DNA from: Flammeovirga pacifica
GTDB taxonomy: Bacteria; Bacteroidota; Bacteroidia; Cytophagales; Flammeovirgaceae
Assembly: GCF_000807855.2 (NCBI RefSeq)
Contig: NZ_JRYR02000001.1
Coordinates: forward strand, 4,430,045-4,494,044
Reading direction: 5' to 3'
Length of the DNA stretch: 64,000 nucleotides
The notes below the pieces were generated by a model. The model was given only the letters and a program-made list of their open reading frames with translations, was not told the origin of the DNA and did no database searches. Positions 24,868 through 33,493 of the stretch are shown here, one piece after another. Every line of letters begins with the position of its first letter. The stretch's first letter is position 1. A program made the position numbers and the translations under genes.

Positions 24868-24906
24868 AGAGCAAGTATGATTTATTTATACTTGCTCTTA
24901 TTTTTT
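24868..24906 (+). terminator. Terminator of the small tandem pair, overlapping the 3' end of the WG-repeat gene
   Basis: The stem AAGAGCAAGTAT / ATACTTGCTCTT is followed on the plus strand by ATTTTTT. The right arm encodes the last codons of the minus-strand gene ending at 24882, so this sequence is both terminator and coding sequence. Confidence 0.85.
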
Positions 24907-27900
24907 AGAAGTGAGTTGTTTCCTTTTTGATCGATTATAATAATTTGATTATTAGGTGTTACTCTACTACCTAAAACATTTTCTTTTGTTAGCGTTTCAC
25001 CATCAAAGTTGACAATTTCTTCTGTTGTTGTTGTTTCTACTATAAACTCATCATCTTCTTCTAGGTAGGTCACATTATTAAATAAGATACTATTTAAAGG
25101 TTGTCCATCAATACCAATCATTCTCCATTTTCCTGATTTGATTTTTTCAAAACCCATATCTTGAGCAACATCGCCAGTAGAAGAAACTACTCTTCTTTTA
25201 TTTCCAAATTTTGATAGATAGAGCTCCATATCAAATTTGGTGAATTTCTTCTTTGTTGTAGTTTTATTTATTTTTCTAGTTAACTCCCAAACATCACCAG
25301 TTTTGACAAAAGCAATTCCTGATGCATTGAATAAGGTAACTTCATCAAACTTTCTTGCAGATAAAGCTAAGCCATTGTAGAAAATATGCTGTTGATAGCC
25401 AATCCCTTTTACAATTCCTTTACCATGTTTACTTTTTAGAAGTTGTTCTTCATCGTTAATGCTTCCCACTTGTTTTCCATTGAGATCAATTAAATAATGA
25501 TGATCGACTTCTGCAATAGTACCTTTAAAGTCTTCTGCTTGATTGTATTTTATGGGAATGATTACTTCTCCATTTGGATTTACGTAACCCCATTTATTTT
25601 TCATATTTACTGCTGCTCTACCATTAGAAAAGCTCTTTGCTTTATTGTATTTAGCAGAAATAATCCATTTACCTTTTTTGTTGATAAAACCATACTTTCG
25701 ATCTTTTGCAGTTTTACCATCTTTCTGGGCAAATGCTAAACCTTCTCTAAATGGACCAATTTTTTTGAACTCAAATTTGGTTAATGATTTCCCTGAGGCA
25801 TCAATAACTCCCATTAATTTTGATTTTCCTTTTTTTGAAACAATAGCATAATCACTATCAATATGATAGTATTTATATTCATGACTTTTATCGAGTAGTA
25901 CTTTTGAAGGAGTATCAAATTTTCCTGACTCCCATTTTCCTTCTGAGGTAATCTTAAATTGAGCACTAGAATCAGTTAAGTACTTGATAGCATAAGTTCC
26001 ATATAAAGGGGCAGATTTTGTGTGTTCAAATGCAGAAAGAGTATCACCATTAGCTGCTATAATACCCCATTTATTATCTTTTTGTGCAATAAAATGAGAG
26101 TTATCCAATTCAAATAACTGTTGATAAATGAAAGGAGATTGACGTTTTCCTTCAAAATCAATTAAGCCTTTTTTACTATTGACACCAGCGATACAAACCC
26201 CTGAACTGTCATGGTGAATTTGGATGAATTTTTCTGCTAGAAAATCAAACTCTTCCGTTAGTAATTCATGACCATTATAATCGACAGCATTGTAAGTGTT
26301 ATCCTTAGTTTTAACTACAATAGCTCCATCATGCAAGGACCAAATGTTTACAAAACCTTCTGCTGATAGGTATTTTGCTTCTAATACTACTTCTCCTAAG
26401 TAATTTACATATCCGACTTTATTGCCTTTTTTAAGTATACCAATTCCTTCTTTCTTTTCCCATGCTTTCTCAAAACCAATAATTTCATTATAGATAGGAG
26501 GGATGATGATGTTTCCTTTTTCATCGATATACCCTTCTAATTGATAACCAATTAATGTCTTCCTATCAATTGGATCGTATTTTGGTTTTCTTTGGATTCT
26601 TGAAATAGAGGAAGTAAATGGGTGCATTTCATCAACAGGTATTTTAGGTTGAAAAGCCCACTTATTTGATTTCAAATAGCGGCCCCATTTCCCATTTAAC
26701 TTGGTATTTGCTCCTTTATCATCGAGGTATATTTTATCATATTTACAAGGTAAAATAGATTGTCCTTTTTCATTGATTATTCCCCATTTCCCTAAACTAC
26801 CATTTCCTTTTTTAACGGTATACCAACCGTTGTGGAGTTTGGAAAACCCATTATAGGTGATTGGAACAATAATTTCACCATCAGTATTTATTAATCCAAA
26901 TGCATGATTTTTCTGAACAACAGCTTGTTGATTATTAAAATCAGAGATTACGTTATAAATAGGAGGGATTACCACTTTGGCATTGCTGTCTATCACTCCA
27001 TATTTTCCATTGTGAGTTTTAAACCAAGCACGTTGATCATAAAAGTTTCCTATGTTGTGTATTTTATAATCATTACCGTTGTTATTGATTTGTCGTTTTA
27101 CCGTTCCTTCTTTATTAATTAAGGCATCCCAAAGTGTGTCAATTGTAATTCTAGCCCATTCAGAATAGTTATAGTCATCTAATACGATGTCTTTAAAACT
27201 ATCTTTAAAAAGCGGTCGTCCTTTTTTCTGATCGATAAGATAATAGGCATATTCTCCTTCAGCTTCTTCTCTTCGGGCTATGGTTAACCCAGATTTAGGG
27301 TCTTCATGAACATAGAAAAAAGCAGCATTATTTAATATCACTTTCCCAGTAGGAGCAACTAAATATTTATCGCCCATTATATCTACCCATTGAGGATATT
27401 GAACTCTAGCATTTTTTACTTTTTGTGCTTCAGATTTTAAGTACAAACTTTCTTGATACAGCGTAAGATCGCGAGGTTTGCTAAATGATTTTTTATCTAA
27501 AATAGTTCCTTCTTTATCTAAAACGAAAACCTCTTTAAGAGGTCCACCCGATATACTTCCCACAAGATGATTTTGATCTAAAAAATCTAAATTGTTGTAT
27601 TTAGGTGCAATTTGTTCTTTCCCTTTTGAATTTAAGAAGCCAAAATGAAGTCCACTTTTAGTAATAAAAACATGTTGCTGTTTTTCAATATGTTCGTATT
27701 GTATAGGTGTGATTAACTGTCCACGTTTAGATAAGATACCTTCTTTATTGTTATTATGAATCTTTAAATAGGGATCAAAAGGAGAGATATACTGATAAGG
27801 TGTTGTATTTAATTTTTGTTGTTGATGGTTGATTAAATAGGCCCCATCATCTTCCCATACAATAAATATATTGTCATCAATGTATTCTATTCTTTGATAT

Positions 27901-28136
27901 TGAATTGGAAGTATGGTGTTTCCTTTTGGATCAATTAATCCTAATTTATTATTTTTTCCTATTCTAAAATAAGAAGCATTTTTAATTGGCGTAGCACATT
28001 GATATTCAGCTTCTACTAAAATAGTATTGTTTTGATCTATGATTCCCCACTTACCCTCTTGTGAGAAAGGTAAATACTTTTGTCCAAAACAAAAGATGGG
28101 TGAAATAAGAAGAAAAAATAATAGTTTATAAGACAT
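24882..28136 (-). CDS. Secreted WG-repeat protein, 1084 residues
   Basis: A signal peptide (MSYKLLFFLLISPIFCFGQ) is followed by a long series of WG/KWG repeats, e.g. GKWGIIDQNNTILVEAEYQ, GKYGVIDSNAKVVIPPIYN, NKWGYVNPNGEVIIPIKYN and RKYGFINKKGKWIISAKYN. The unit is about 45 residues, with G-x-W/Y-G-x-I/V-D/N, I-I-P-P/I and Y. The family is common in Bacteroidota and is thought to form a repeat scaffold for binding, with no known activity. The protein ends about 120 residues past the last clear repeat, with no T9SS tail. Location beyond the inner membrane is inferred from the signal peptide. Confidence 0.88.
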   Translation of the reverse strand: MSYKLLFFLLISPIFCFGQKYLPFSQEGKWGIIDQNNTILVEAEYQCATPIKNASYFRIGKNNKLGLIDPKGNTILPIQYQRIEYIDDNIFIVWEDDGAYLINHQQQKLNTTPYQYISPFDPYLKIHNNNKEGILSKRGQLITPIQYEHIEKQQHVFITKSGLHFGFLNSKGKEQIAPKYNNLDFLDQNHLVGSISGGPLKEVFVLDKEGTILDKKSFSKPRDLTLYQESLYLKSEAQKVKNARVQYPQWVDIMGDKYLVAPTGKVILNNAAFFYVHEDPKSGLTIARREEAEGEYAYYLIDQKKGRPLFKDSFKDIVLDDYNYSEWARITIDTLWDALINKEGTVKRQINNNGNDYKIHNIGNFYDQRAWFKTHNGKYGVIDSNAKVVIPPIYNVISDFNNQQAVVQKNHAFGLINTDGEIIVPITYNGFSKLHNGWYTVKKGNGSLGKWGIINEKGQSILPCKYDKIYLDDKGANTKLNGKWGRYLKSNKWAFQPKIPVDEMHPFTSSISRIQRKPKYDPIDRKTLIGYQLEGYIDEKGNIIIPPIYNEIIGFEKAWEKKEGIGILKKGNKVGYVNYLGEVVLEAKYLSAEGFVNIWSLHDGAIVVKTKDNTYNAVDYNGHELLTEEFDFLAEKFIQIHHDSSGVCIAGVNSKKGLIDFEGKRQSPFIYQQLFELDNSHFIAQKDNKWGIIAANGDTLSAFEHTKSAPLYGTYAIKYLTDSSAQFKITSEGKWESGKFDTPSKVLLDKSHEYKYYHIDSDYAIVSKKGKSKLMGVIDASGKSLTKFEFKKIGPFREGLAFAQKDGKTAKDRKYGFINKKGKWIISAKYNKAKSFSNGRAAVNMKNKWGYVNPNGEVIIPIKYNQAEDFKGTIAEVDHHYLIDLNGKQVGSINDEEQLLKSKHGKGIVKGIGYQQHIFYNGLALSARKFDEVTLFNASGIAFVKTGDVWELTRKINKTTTKKKFTKFDMELYLSKFGNKRRVVSSTGDVAQDMGFEKIKSGKWRMIGIDGQPLNSILFNNVTYLEEDDEFIVETTTTEEIVNFDGETLTKENVLGSRVTPNNQIIIIDQKGNNSLLKNKSKYK

Positions 28137-28179
28137 GACTTAGGATTTAATTTCACTATGAAAATGTTGAAAATCATGC

Positions 28180-28222
28180 CAAAAAAAGGGAATTAAGATA
28201 ATTAATACCTTGATTCCCTTTT
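28180..28222 (-). terminator. Terminator of the purD-purK operon
   Basis: On the minus strand the stem AAAAGGGAATCAAG / CTTAATTCCCTTTT (one mismatch) is followed by a T-run. It lies about 165 bases beyond the purK stop and just upstream of the WG-repeat gene. Confidence 0.8.
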
Positions 28223-28387
28223 ATTGTTTATTTATCAAAAATAAGTACTAAGCCAAAAATAATTCATGATTGACTTTTTGTGGTTACAGTGCTAAAAAAC
28301 ATATAAATAGAGGTTTTATTTAAAGGCACTGTTCAGAAAAAACAACATGAATTAATGTGATGTAATTTTGACTTAAAACGTTAAAAT

Positions 28388-29506
28388 TTAAGCAATCACT
28401 TTAAAGTGTTTTTTTACAGCATCTACTTTATCAAAAAGCTCATCTTTAGACGGGGCAATAATCGTAATATGTCCCATTTTTCTTTCAGGCTTTGTCATGA
28501 ACTTCTCATAAAGGTGGATATATACTCCAGGAAGCTTTAAAACTTCATCTAAACCTTCATAAATAGCTTCCCCTGTGTAACCTTTTTCTCCTAAAACATT
28601 CACCATAGCAGAGGCAGAACGTCTAGAAGTATTACCTAGGGGTAGATTTAAAATAGATCTAATGTGTTGATCAAACTGAGAAGTGATATTACCTTCAATA
28701 GTTTGATGTCCACTATTATGTGTTCTTGGAGCTATTTCATTGACGATAACCTGTCCTTCTTTGTCGACAAAGAATTCAATGGCTAACAACCCTACAAATT
28801 CCATTTTTGCCACTAAAGACGTGGCAATTTCCTTCGCTTTTTCTTCTACTTCAGTAGTAATAGTAGCAGGAGATAGTAAGTAGTCAACAAGGTTACTTTC
28901 ATGATAAACAACTTCCACAGCAGGAAAAATGCTTATTTCTCCATTAGCATTTCTAGCAGCGATAATGGCAATTTCTTTATCGATATCAACCATTTTCTCT
29001 AAAAGAGAAGGAGCTTCAAACCCTTTTGAAAAATCATCAGTAGATTTCATTACTTGAACTCCTCTACCATCGTATCCACCTTTTCCTACTTTCATTACAG
29101 CAGGAAGCATGTCAGTATGATTATTTAATTGATCAATGCTATCAATTAATACAAAAGGAGAAGTAGGAATGTTGTTATCAATATAAAATTGTTTTTGCAC
29201 CCTTTTATCCTGAATCATTTGAATATGTTCTGGTTTAGGGTAAACTGTAACACCTTTATTTTGTAGATCAATAAGTGCTTCAGTATTCACATTTTCAATT
29301 TCGATGGTAAGAACATCTACATCTTTAGCGAAATCAATTACTGTATCGTAGTCATTTAAAGAGCCCACAATAAATTCATGAGCAGTAGCTTTACATGGTG
29401 CATTTGGATCTGGATCCAAAGTTTTCACTTGAATATTTAGGTTCATAGCCGATTGGATCATCATTCGTCCCAATTGACCGCCACCTAAAACGCCCACCTT
29501 TTTCAT
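28388..29506 (-). CDS. purK: 5-(carboxyamino)imidazole ribonucleotide synthase
   Basis: 372 residues from the ATG at 29506. MKKVGVLGGGQLGRMMIQSA is the standard PurK N-terminus; the ATP-grasp domain has GYDGRG and EIAPRTHNSGHQTIEG. The enzyme turns AIR, bicarbonate and ATP into N5-CAIR in purine synthesis. A longer frame begins at 29533, but its extra residues are encoded by a hairpin and do not belong to the family. It follows purD after 64 bases, so the order on the minus strand is purD-purK. No purE is seen nearby. Confidence 0.95.
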   Translation of the reverse strand: MKKVGVLGGGQLGRMMIQSAMNLNIQVKTLDPDPNAPCKATAHEFIVGSLNDYDTVIDFAKDVDVLTIEIENVNTEALIDLQNKGVTVYPKPEHIQMIQDKRVQKQFYIDNNIPTSPFVLIDSIDQLNNHTDMLPAVMKVGKGGYDGRGVQVMKSTDDFSKGFEAPSLLEKMVDIDKEIAIIAARNANGEISIFPAVEVVYHESNLVDYLLSPATITTEVEEKAKEIATSLVAKMEFVGLLAIEFFVDKEGQVIVNEIAPRTHNSGHQTIEGNITSQFDQHIRSILNLPLGNTSRRSASAMVNVLGEKGYTGEAIYEGLDEVLKLPGVYIHLYEKFMTKPERKMGHITIIAPSKDELFDKVDAVKKHFKVIA

Positions 29507-29526
29507 AGAGTTTGTGTAAATTAATT

Positions 29527-29553
29527 GAGCCACCTAGTTAGACTAAGTGGCTC
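29527..29553. repeat. Inverted repeat between purD and purK
   Basis: The arms GAGCCACCTAG and CTAAGTGGCTC (one mismatch) have a 5-base loop. No T-run follows on the minus strand, so it is more likely an RNA processing or stability element inside the operon than a terminator. Confidence 0.6.
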
Positions 29554-29570
29554 TATTATAAATCAAATGA

Positions 29571-30842
29571 TTAAAGATCGAATCCTATATCCGATCGGAA
29601 GTATTTTTTATCGAACTTAACGGTTTCTGCAGCTTTAAACGATTTAGCAAGAGCAGATTTCATATCAGGACCTTTTCCTGTTAAGGCAATCACTCTACCA
29701 CCGTTTGTTACCACTTCACCTAGTTCACTAAAAGTAGTACCTGCATGGAACGCAGTAACATCTTTTAATTTATCTAATTCAGTAATTTCTTTTCCATTCT
29801 GATACGCCTCAGGGTATCCACCTGAAACACACATTACGGTAGTTGCATATCCTTCTTCAAATTCTATTGATGCTTGATCAAGTTTTCTTTGACCTGCTAA
29901 ATCAAGAATTTCTAAAAGATCTGATTTTACTCTAGGAATCACAACTTCTGTTTCAGGATCACCCATTCTTGCATTGTATTCAATAACATAAGGTTTGCCA
30001 TCCACTTTAATTAGGCCAAAGAAAATGAATCCGACATAATCGATACCATCTTTTGCTAAACCATCAATAGTAGGTTTAACAATAGTCTTATCAATTTCTT
30101 CCATGAAAGCCTTGTCAGCAAAAGGAACAGGAGAAATCGCTCCCATACCACCAGTATTTAAACCAGTATCACCTTCGCCAATTCTTTTATAATCTTTAGC
30201 TTCAGGTAAAGTGATGTAGTTTTTACCGTCTGTGATTACAAAAACTGATAATTCAATGCCGTCAAGGAACTGTTCTACAAGAACAGATTTACTTGCTTCA
30301 CCGAATTGACCACTAAGCATTTCTTTTAAACTCTTTTTAGCTTCTTCTAAAGAGTCAATAATAAGAACTCCTTTCCCAGCTGCCAAACCATCTGCTTTAA
30401 GAACGTAAGGAGGTTTTTGCATTTCTAGGAATACATAACCGCTCTCGATAGTCTCTAAAGTAAATGTTTTAGAAGCACCAGCAGGAATATTATGGCGAAC
30501 CATAAATTTCTTAGAGTAATCTTTACTGCCTTCTAGTAAAGCACCAGCTTTTTTAGGGCCAATAACTTTTACATGTGAAAGGCTTTTGTCGTTCGCAAAA
30601 TAATCTGCGACACCTTCAACTAAAGGAGCTTCAGGTCCAACAATTAGCATTTCAATACCTTCATTGAGGATGAATTGTGCTAATTTAGGGAAATCTGTTA
30701 CGGAGATATTAATGTTCTGAGCAATATCAGCTGTACCAGCATTACCTGGAGCTGCATATAATTTTGTCAGTTTATTACTTTGGGCTATTTTCCACGCTAA
30801 AGTGTGCTCTCTGCCCCCAGAGCCAAGAATGAGTACTTTCAT
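29571..30842 (-). CDS. purD: Phosphoribosylamine-glycine ligase
   Basis: 423 residues from the ATG at 30842 (MKVLILGSGGREHTLAWKIA). ATP-grasp motifs include PYVLKADGLAAGKGVLI and GFIFFGLI with VIEYNARMGDPETEVV. It joins glycine to phosphoribosylamine with ATP to give GAR, the second step of purine synthesis. An extension of 14 residues to 30884 is open, but it starts inside a promoter-like element, so the internal ATG is used. First gene of purD-purK. Confidence 0.96.
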   Translation of the reverse strand: MKVLILGSGGREHTLAWKIAQSNKLTKLYAAPGNAGTADIAQNINISVTDFPKLAQFILNEGIEMLIVGPEAPLVEGVADYFANDKSLSHVKVIGPKKAGALLEGSKDYSKKFMVRHNIPAGASKTFTLETIESGYVFLEMQKPPYVLKADGLAAGKGVLIIDSLEEAKKSLKEMLSGQFGEASKSVLVEQFLDGIELSVFVITDGKNYITLPEAKDYKRIGEGDTGLNTGGMGAISPVPFADKAFMEEIDKTIVKPTIDGLAKDGIDYVGFIFFGLIKVDGKPYVIEYNARMGDPETEVVIPRVKSDLLEILDLAGQRKLDQASIEFEEGYATTVMCVSGGYPEAYQNGKEITELDKLKDVTAFHAGTTFSELGEVVTNGGRVIALTGKGPDMKSALAKSFKAAETVKFDKKYFRSDIGFDL

Positions 30843-30881
30843 CTCTTGAGTAATGTTGAAGTATTGTCGGAATAATTTCTG

Positions 30882-30889
30882 CAAATATG
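30882..30889 (-). promoter_or_regulatory. Possible purD promoter -7 element
   Basis: On the minus strand CATATTTG, one mismatch from TAnnTTTG, lies 40 bases before the ATG at 30842. No TTG at the expected spacing. Confidence 0.3.
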
Positions 30890-30990
30890 CAAAAAAAATC
30901 CGGATTGAATGTAGGTAAGGGGTGTCAATTATTGACTTATCACCTAAGAATCTTTAAGTTGTGATTATACCGAAAACAAATCTGATAGAA

Positions 30991-31881
30991 ATGAAAGCAA
31001 TTTTAACAAGAAATAATTATCATCCTTTGCAAACAACTGGATCATTTCAACTCTTGGATGATGACCAAAATGAGATATTTTGTTGTGATACTTTAGAGCT
31101 TCCTTGGAAGGAAAATAAAAATAGAATTTCATGTATTCCAACGGGAAATTATAAGGCAACATTTAGAACTGTGGGAGCCTATGCCAACAGAGCATTTCAT
31201 ATACAAGAACAAGACGGTAAAGAGGTGAACGGGAGATCACATATTCTAATTCATTCAGGGAATTTTTTTACAGATACTAAAGGGTGTGTACTCTTAGGCC
31301 GTGGTTATGCAGACTTAGAGTTAAAAACGAAAAGTAAAAATATTAGCAAAGATGGCATTTTAGATCTGCTTAATTCTGGAAAAACAATTTCAGAGTTAAT
31401 AGGGTTGGTATGCGATTTTGACTTGGAAATTATAACGAGCCAAAAAGAGTCTACTTCTGAAGAAGAGGAGGAAATATATATAAAGGAAGGAGACTTGGTA
31501 ATTGTAGATGTTTCTTCATCACTAAACCTTAGAACTTCTACATCTGCTAAAAGTAGAATTATTGAAAGGTTAAAAAAAGGAACAAAATTAAAGGTAATTG
31601 CAATAAAAGAGGAATGGTCTAAGGTAGAAACACAAGGTATTGAAGGTTGGGTGGCGAAGAAATATATCTCTTTGGAAGGTGAATATCCTGCTGTTAAAAT
31701 TAAAAGCGGTTATTTAAATATTAGGGAAGAAGGGCAGGCAAGTGCGGTTAAGGTACTTGACCAAGGATTGAATAATTTAGAAAAAGTAGAGATTTTAGAA
31801 GAGAAAAACGATTGGCTTAGAGTACGTTGTAGAGTATTGAGTGGTTTTGTACATAACGAGTACCTAAGAAAAGGAATTTAG
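30991..31881 (+). CDS. DUF5675 domain protein with two SH3-like domains
   Basis: 296 residues from the ATG at 30991 (a GTG at 30961 would add ten). Residues about 1-145 match what I know as DUF5675: LPWKENKNRISCIPTGNYKA, then ILIHSGNFFTDTKGCVLLG. DUF5675 proteins are common in phages and Bacteroidota. The conserved His-Gly and later Lys-Gly-Cys are reminiscent of the HG...S/THGC site of L,D-transpeptidases, but homology is not shown. Residues about 165-230 and 232-296 are two SH3_3-type domains (LNLRTSTSAKSRIIERLKKG; LNIREEGQASAVKVLDQG), usual in cell wall-binding proteins. No signal peptide is seen. It stands directly upstream of the small-gene array at 31991-33905. Confidence 0.75.
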   Translation: MKAILTRNNYHPLQTTGSFQLLDDDQNEIFCCDTLELPWKENKNRISCIPTGNYKATFRTVGAYANRAFHIQEQDGKEVNGRSHILIHSGNFFTDTKGCVLLGRGYADLELKTKSKNISKDGILDLLNSGKTISELIGLVCDFDLEIITSQKESTSEEEEEIYIKEGDLVIVDVSSSLNLRTSTSAKSRIIERLKKGTKLKVIAIKEEWSKVETQGIEGWVAKKYISLEGEYPAVKIKSGYLNIREEGQASAVKVLDQGLNNLEKVEILEEKNDWLRVRCRVLSGFVHNEYLRKGI

Positions 31882-31990
31882 TATTTGAAGCTGTAATTGT
31901 TGTATTTTTCCACGAAATGTAAATAAGTATTAACGAAGATTTGTTTAAGTGTAAAAAAAATACTTATTTGATTTCACAGCATTAATAACA

Positions 31991-32032
31991 ATGCAAAAAC
32001 AAAGAAAAAACGTACTCATTGAAGTACTTTAA
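31991..32032 (+). pseudogene. 13-codon open frame, possible remnant of a gene of the adjacent small family
   Basis: ATG to TAA, product MQKQRKNVLIEVL. Its stop codon begins the string TAAAAATATT, which is exactly the string at the stop codons of the 32769 and 33494 genes, and the 30-bp element follows 10 bases later. The position fits the 3' end of a lost family member; the peptide itself does not clearly resemble the others. It may equally be chance. Confidence 0.3.
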
Positions 32033-32042
32033 AAATATTCGA

Positions 32043-32072
32043 TTAGTTGGAAGTTTGTTTGTTAGTTTAGTT
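32043..32072 (+). repeat. 30-bp C-free element, copy 1
   Basis: Starts TTAGTTGG, centre GTTTGTTTGTTAG, ends TTTAGTT. Differs from the other two copies at one base (G for A at position 8). It contains no C. A terminator hairpin starts 7 bases after it. Confidence 0.9.
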
Positions 32073-32078
32073 TTAGTG

Positions 32079-32113
32079 AAAAGAACTTGTGAAATTCATA
32101 GGTTCTTTTTTTT
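32079..32113 (+). terminator. Terminator following repeat copy 1
   Basis: The stem AAAAGAAC / GTTCTTTT has a 15-base loop that itself contains TGAA/TTCA, followed by a run of T. Stem sequence is unrelated to those after copies 2 and 3. Confidence 0.8.
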
Positions 32114-32213
32114 GTGATACATTTTATGTAAATATTTGATAATCAGATAAAAATTTATAAATTGTAATACCTTGACTAGAAAATTAACACTTACCCTTAT
32201 TAAATAACCAACT

Positions 32214-32474
32214 ATGCTTTCAATAATCACTACACCTTTATCTTTGAATGAAGATACAAGAACGAAGTATTTTAAATCTTTTAGAACTGAATCACTTTCT
32301 GATGACCAATCAGATCTTTCAGCGTCCAAACTAAGAGTATTACTTTATGAGCTTTTTATTCAGTTAAGAGCTAGAAATAATAAAGTAACCCTATATCAAT
32401 GTATTCAACTTTTATCTCGAAAAGTCTCTATTTCTCCTGAAATGATTCGTATTCGGATAAATACGAAAGATTAA
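32214..32474 (+). CDS. Small protein of the 32214-33823 family, member A
   Basis: 86 residues. The C-terminal half is helical: LLYELFIQLRARNNKV aligns with RIYETFLQFREEGRV in member B and SRVFEIFSNARQNEQ in member C, sharing the pattern aromatic-E-x-F and an Arg four residues later. After this the protein is shorter than B and C and ends NTKD, not AS. No signal peptide. No 30-bp element follows it directly. A minus-strand frame at 32096-32329 overlaps but has no support. Function unknown. Confidence 0.55.
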   Translation: MLSIITTPLSLNEDTRTKYFKSFRTESLSDDQSDLSASKLRVLLYELFIQLRARNNKVTLYQCIQLLSRKVSISPEMIRIRINTKD

Positions 32475-32768
32475 ATTGCATTATTCTAATTAATTGTTTT
32501 CATATTTCCATTTTGTTACGTAAGGAAAATATCTACATGGAACTTTTTCACTGTAACAATTTTAGTTCAATCATGTTTATTTAATTAGCTTTTTTTCAGT
32601 TTTTGGTTGGAGTATATAAAGTTTATTATATAACTATTCTAATATATATATCTTGTTTCGGCTTTATTACTTGTACATAAAAAATATTAAGTACTAATTG
32701 TAAACAGATTCAAAATTGAAAAAAATAAAGAATCAACACATTTTATCATATTTAAATCATTTGCTGCC

Positions 32769-33122
32769 ATGATTACATACCATAAAATTACTTTAGAAGG
32801 AGAATTGAAATATTCTGATATTACATCACCGATTTTCATGGTGGTGACTAATAAGAATAATCAATTGCAATACGGATTAGATCCCAATGGTGAAATTCTT
32901 TCTCCAGAGGAATATGATGCTATTCTTTCTATGGGTATGAATCAGTTTGCCGAAACTAGAATTTATGAAACTTTTCTACAATTTAGAGAAGAAGGCAGAG
33001 TGGCAATGATTCAAGATTATTTAGATGTACTAGAAGGCGAGTTAAAAGCAGATGTTGTCTATGACAAATTAATCGGACTAGAAATATTTGAAGAAGACCA
33101 TATGCTAAGAAATGCCTCATAA
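32769..33122 (+). CDS. Small acidic protein of the 32214-33823 family, member B
   Basis: 117 residues, acidic, no signal peptide. The N-terminal half seems beta-rich (ITYHKITLEGELKYSD, IFMVVTNKNNQLQYGLD). The C-terminal 56 residues align without a gap to member C right up to the stop: ETRIYETFLQFRE against ESRVFEIFSNARQ, YLDVLEGEL against YQEILKSEV, and a common Ala-Ser end. The stop codon opens the shared string TAAAAATATT; 41 bases later the 30-bp element and a terminator follow. Family and function unknown to me. Confidence 0.75.
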   Translation: MITYHKITLEGELKYSDITSPIFMVVTNKNNQLQYGLDPNGEILSPEEYDAILSMGMNQFAETRIYETFLQFREEGRVAMIQDYLDVLEGELKADVVYDKLIGLEIFEEDHMLRNAS

Positions 33123-33170
33123 AAATATTTACCTTTAATAACCCCAAAAACACCCTACTCATAATAAAAA

Positions 33171-33200
33171 TTAGTTGAAAGTTTGTTTGTTAGTTTAGTT
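33171..33200 (+). repeat. 30-bp C-free element, copy 2
   Basis: Identical to copy 3 over all 30 bases (TTAGTTGA at the start, TTTAGTT at the end). It lies in the 3' untranslated region of member B, two bases ahead of a terminator stem. Confidence 0.95.
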
Positions 33201-33202
33201 GT

Positions 33203-33236
33203 AAAAGAGCCCGTAATATTACGGGCTCTTTTATTA
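33203..33236 (+). terminator. Terminator following repeat copy 2
   Basis: The perfect stem AAAAGAGCCCGT / ACGGGCTCTTTT has the loop AATATT, then T-rich sequence. It is GC-richer than and unrelated in sequence to the terminators after copies 1 and 3. Confidence 0.92.
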
Positions 33237-33440
33237 TTTATATAAATTGAAATTATCTGATTTTATTAATTTATTGTATTAAAACACTTAATTGTCTTTT
33301 TTTTATTGAAAAGACAATGTTTTATTGCATTAAATGAAGAAGCTTTAAATGTAATTATATTAATATTTTGTTGTGCTATTTCAATTTGAAGTTAAATTTT
33401 TTAAGTAATTGCTTGTGTAAACCTATGTTAATTTATTCTT

Positions 33441-33461
33441 TTGTAAATGTAATATTTACAA
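33441..33461. promoter_or_regulatory. Inverted repeat upstream of member C
   Basis: The perfect 8-bp arms TTGTAAAT and ATTTACAA with a 5-base spacer lie 32 bases before the ATG at 33494. This is a candidate operator or 5' hairpin; no equivalent was found ahead of members A and B. Confidence 0.5.
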
Positions 33462-33493
33462 GTATTTAATAACCTAGCACTTCACAACCTACA

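Larger units (their letters stand above)
31882..32213 (+). other. Non-coding region holding the first copy of the 30-bp repeat module
   Basis: Contains an inverted repeat AAATAAGTAT (31921-31930) / ATACTTATTT (31960-31969), a 13-codon open frame (31991-32032), the 30-bp element (32043-32072) and a terminator (32079-32113). The remainder before the ATG at 32214 is AT-rich without recognisable signals. Confidence 0.6.
33123..33493 (+). other. Non-coding region with repeat copy 2, its terminator and an inverted repeat
   Basis: Besides the elements listed separately (33171-33200, 33203-33236, 33441-33461), the stretch is AT-rich and shows no open frame worth calling. Confidence 0.6.

Noticed and set aside
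29527-29553. Hairpin between purD and purK as a terminator
   Set aside because: No T-run follows on the coding strand, and purK has no other promoter signal; the genes are better read as one operon.
32096-32329. Minus-strand 77-codon frame opposite member A
   Set aside because: It overlaps the terminator of repeat copy 1 and most of member A; composition is unremarkable and member A has family support.
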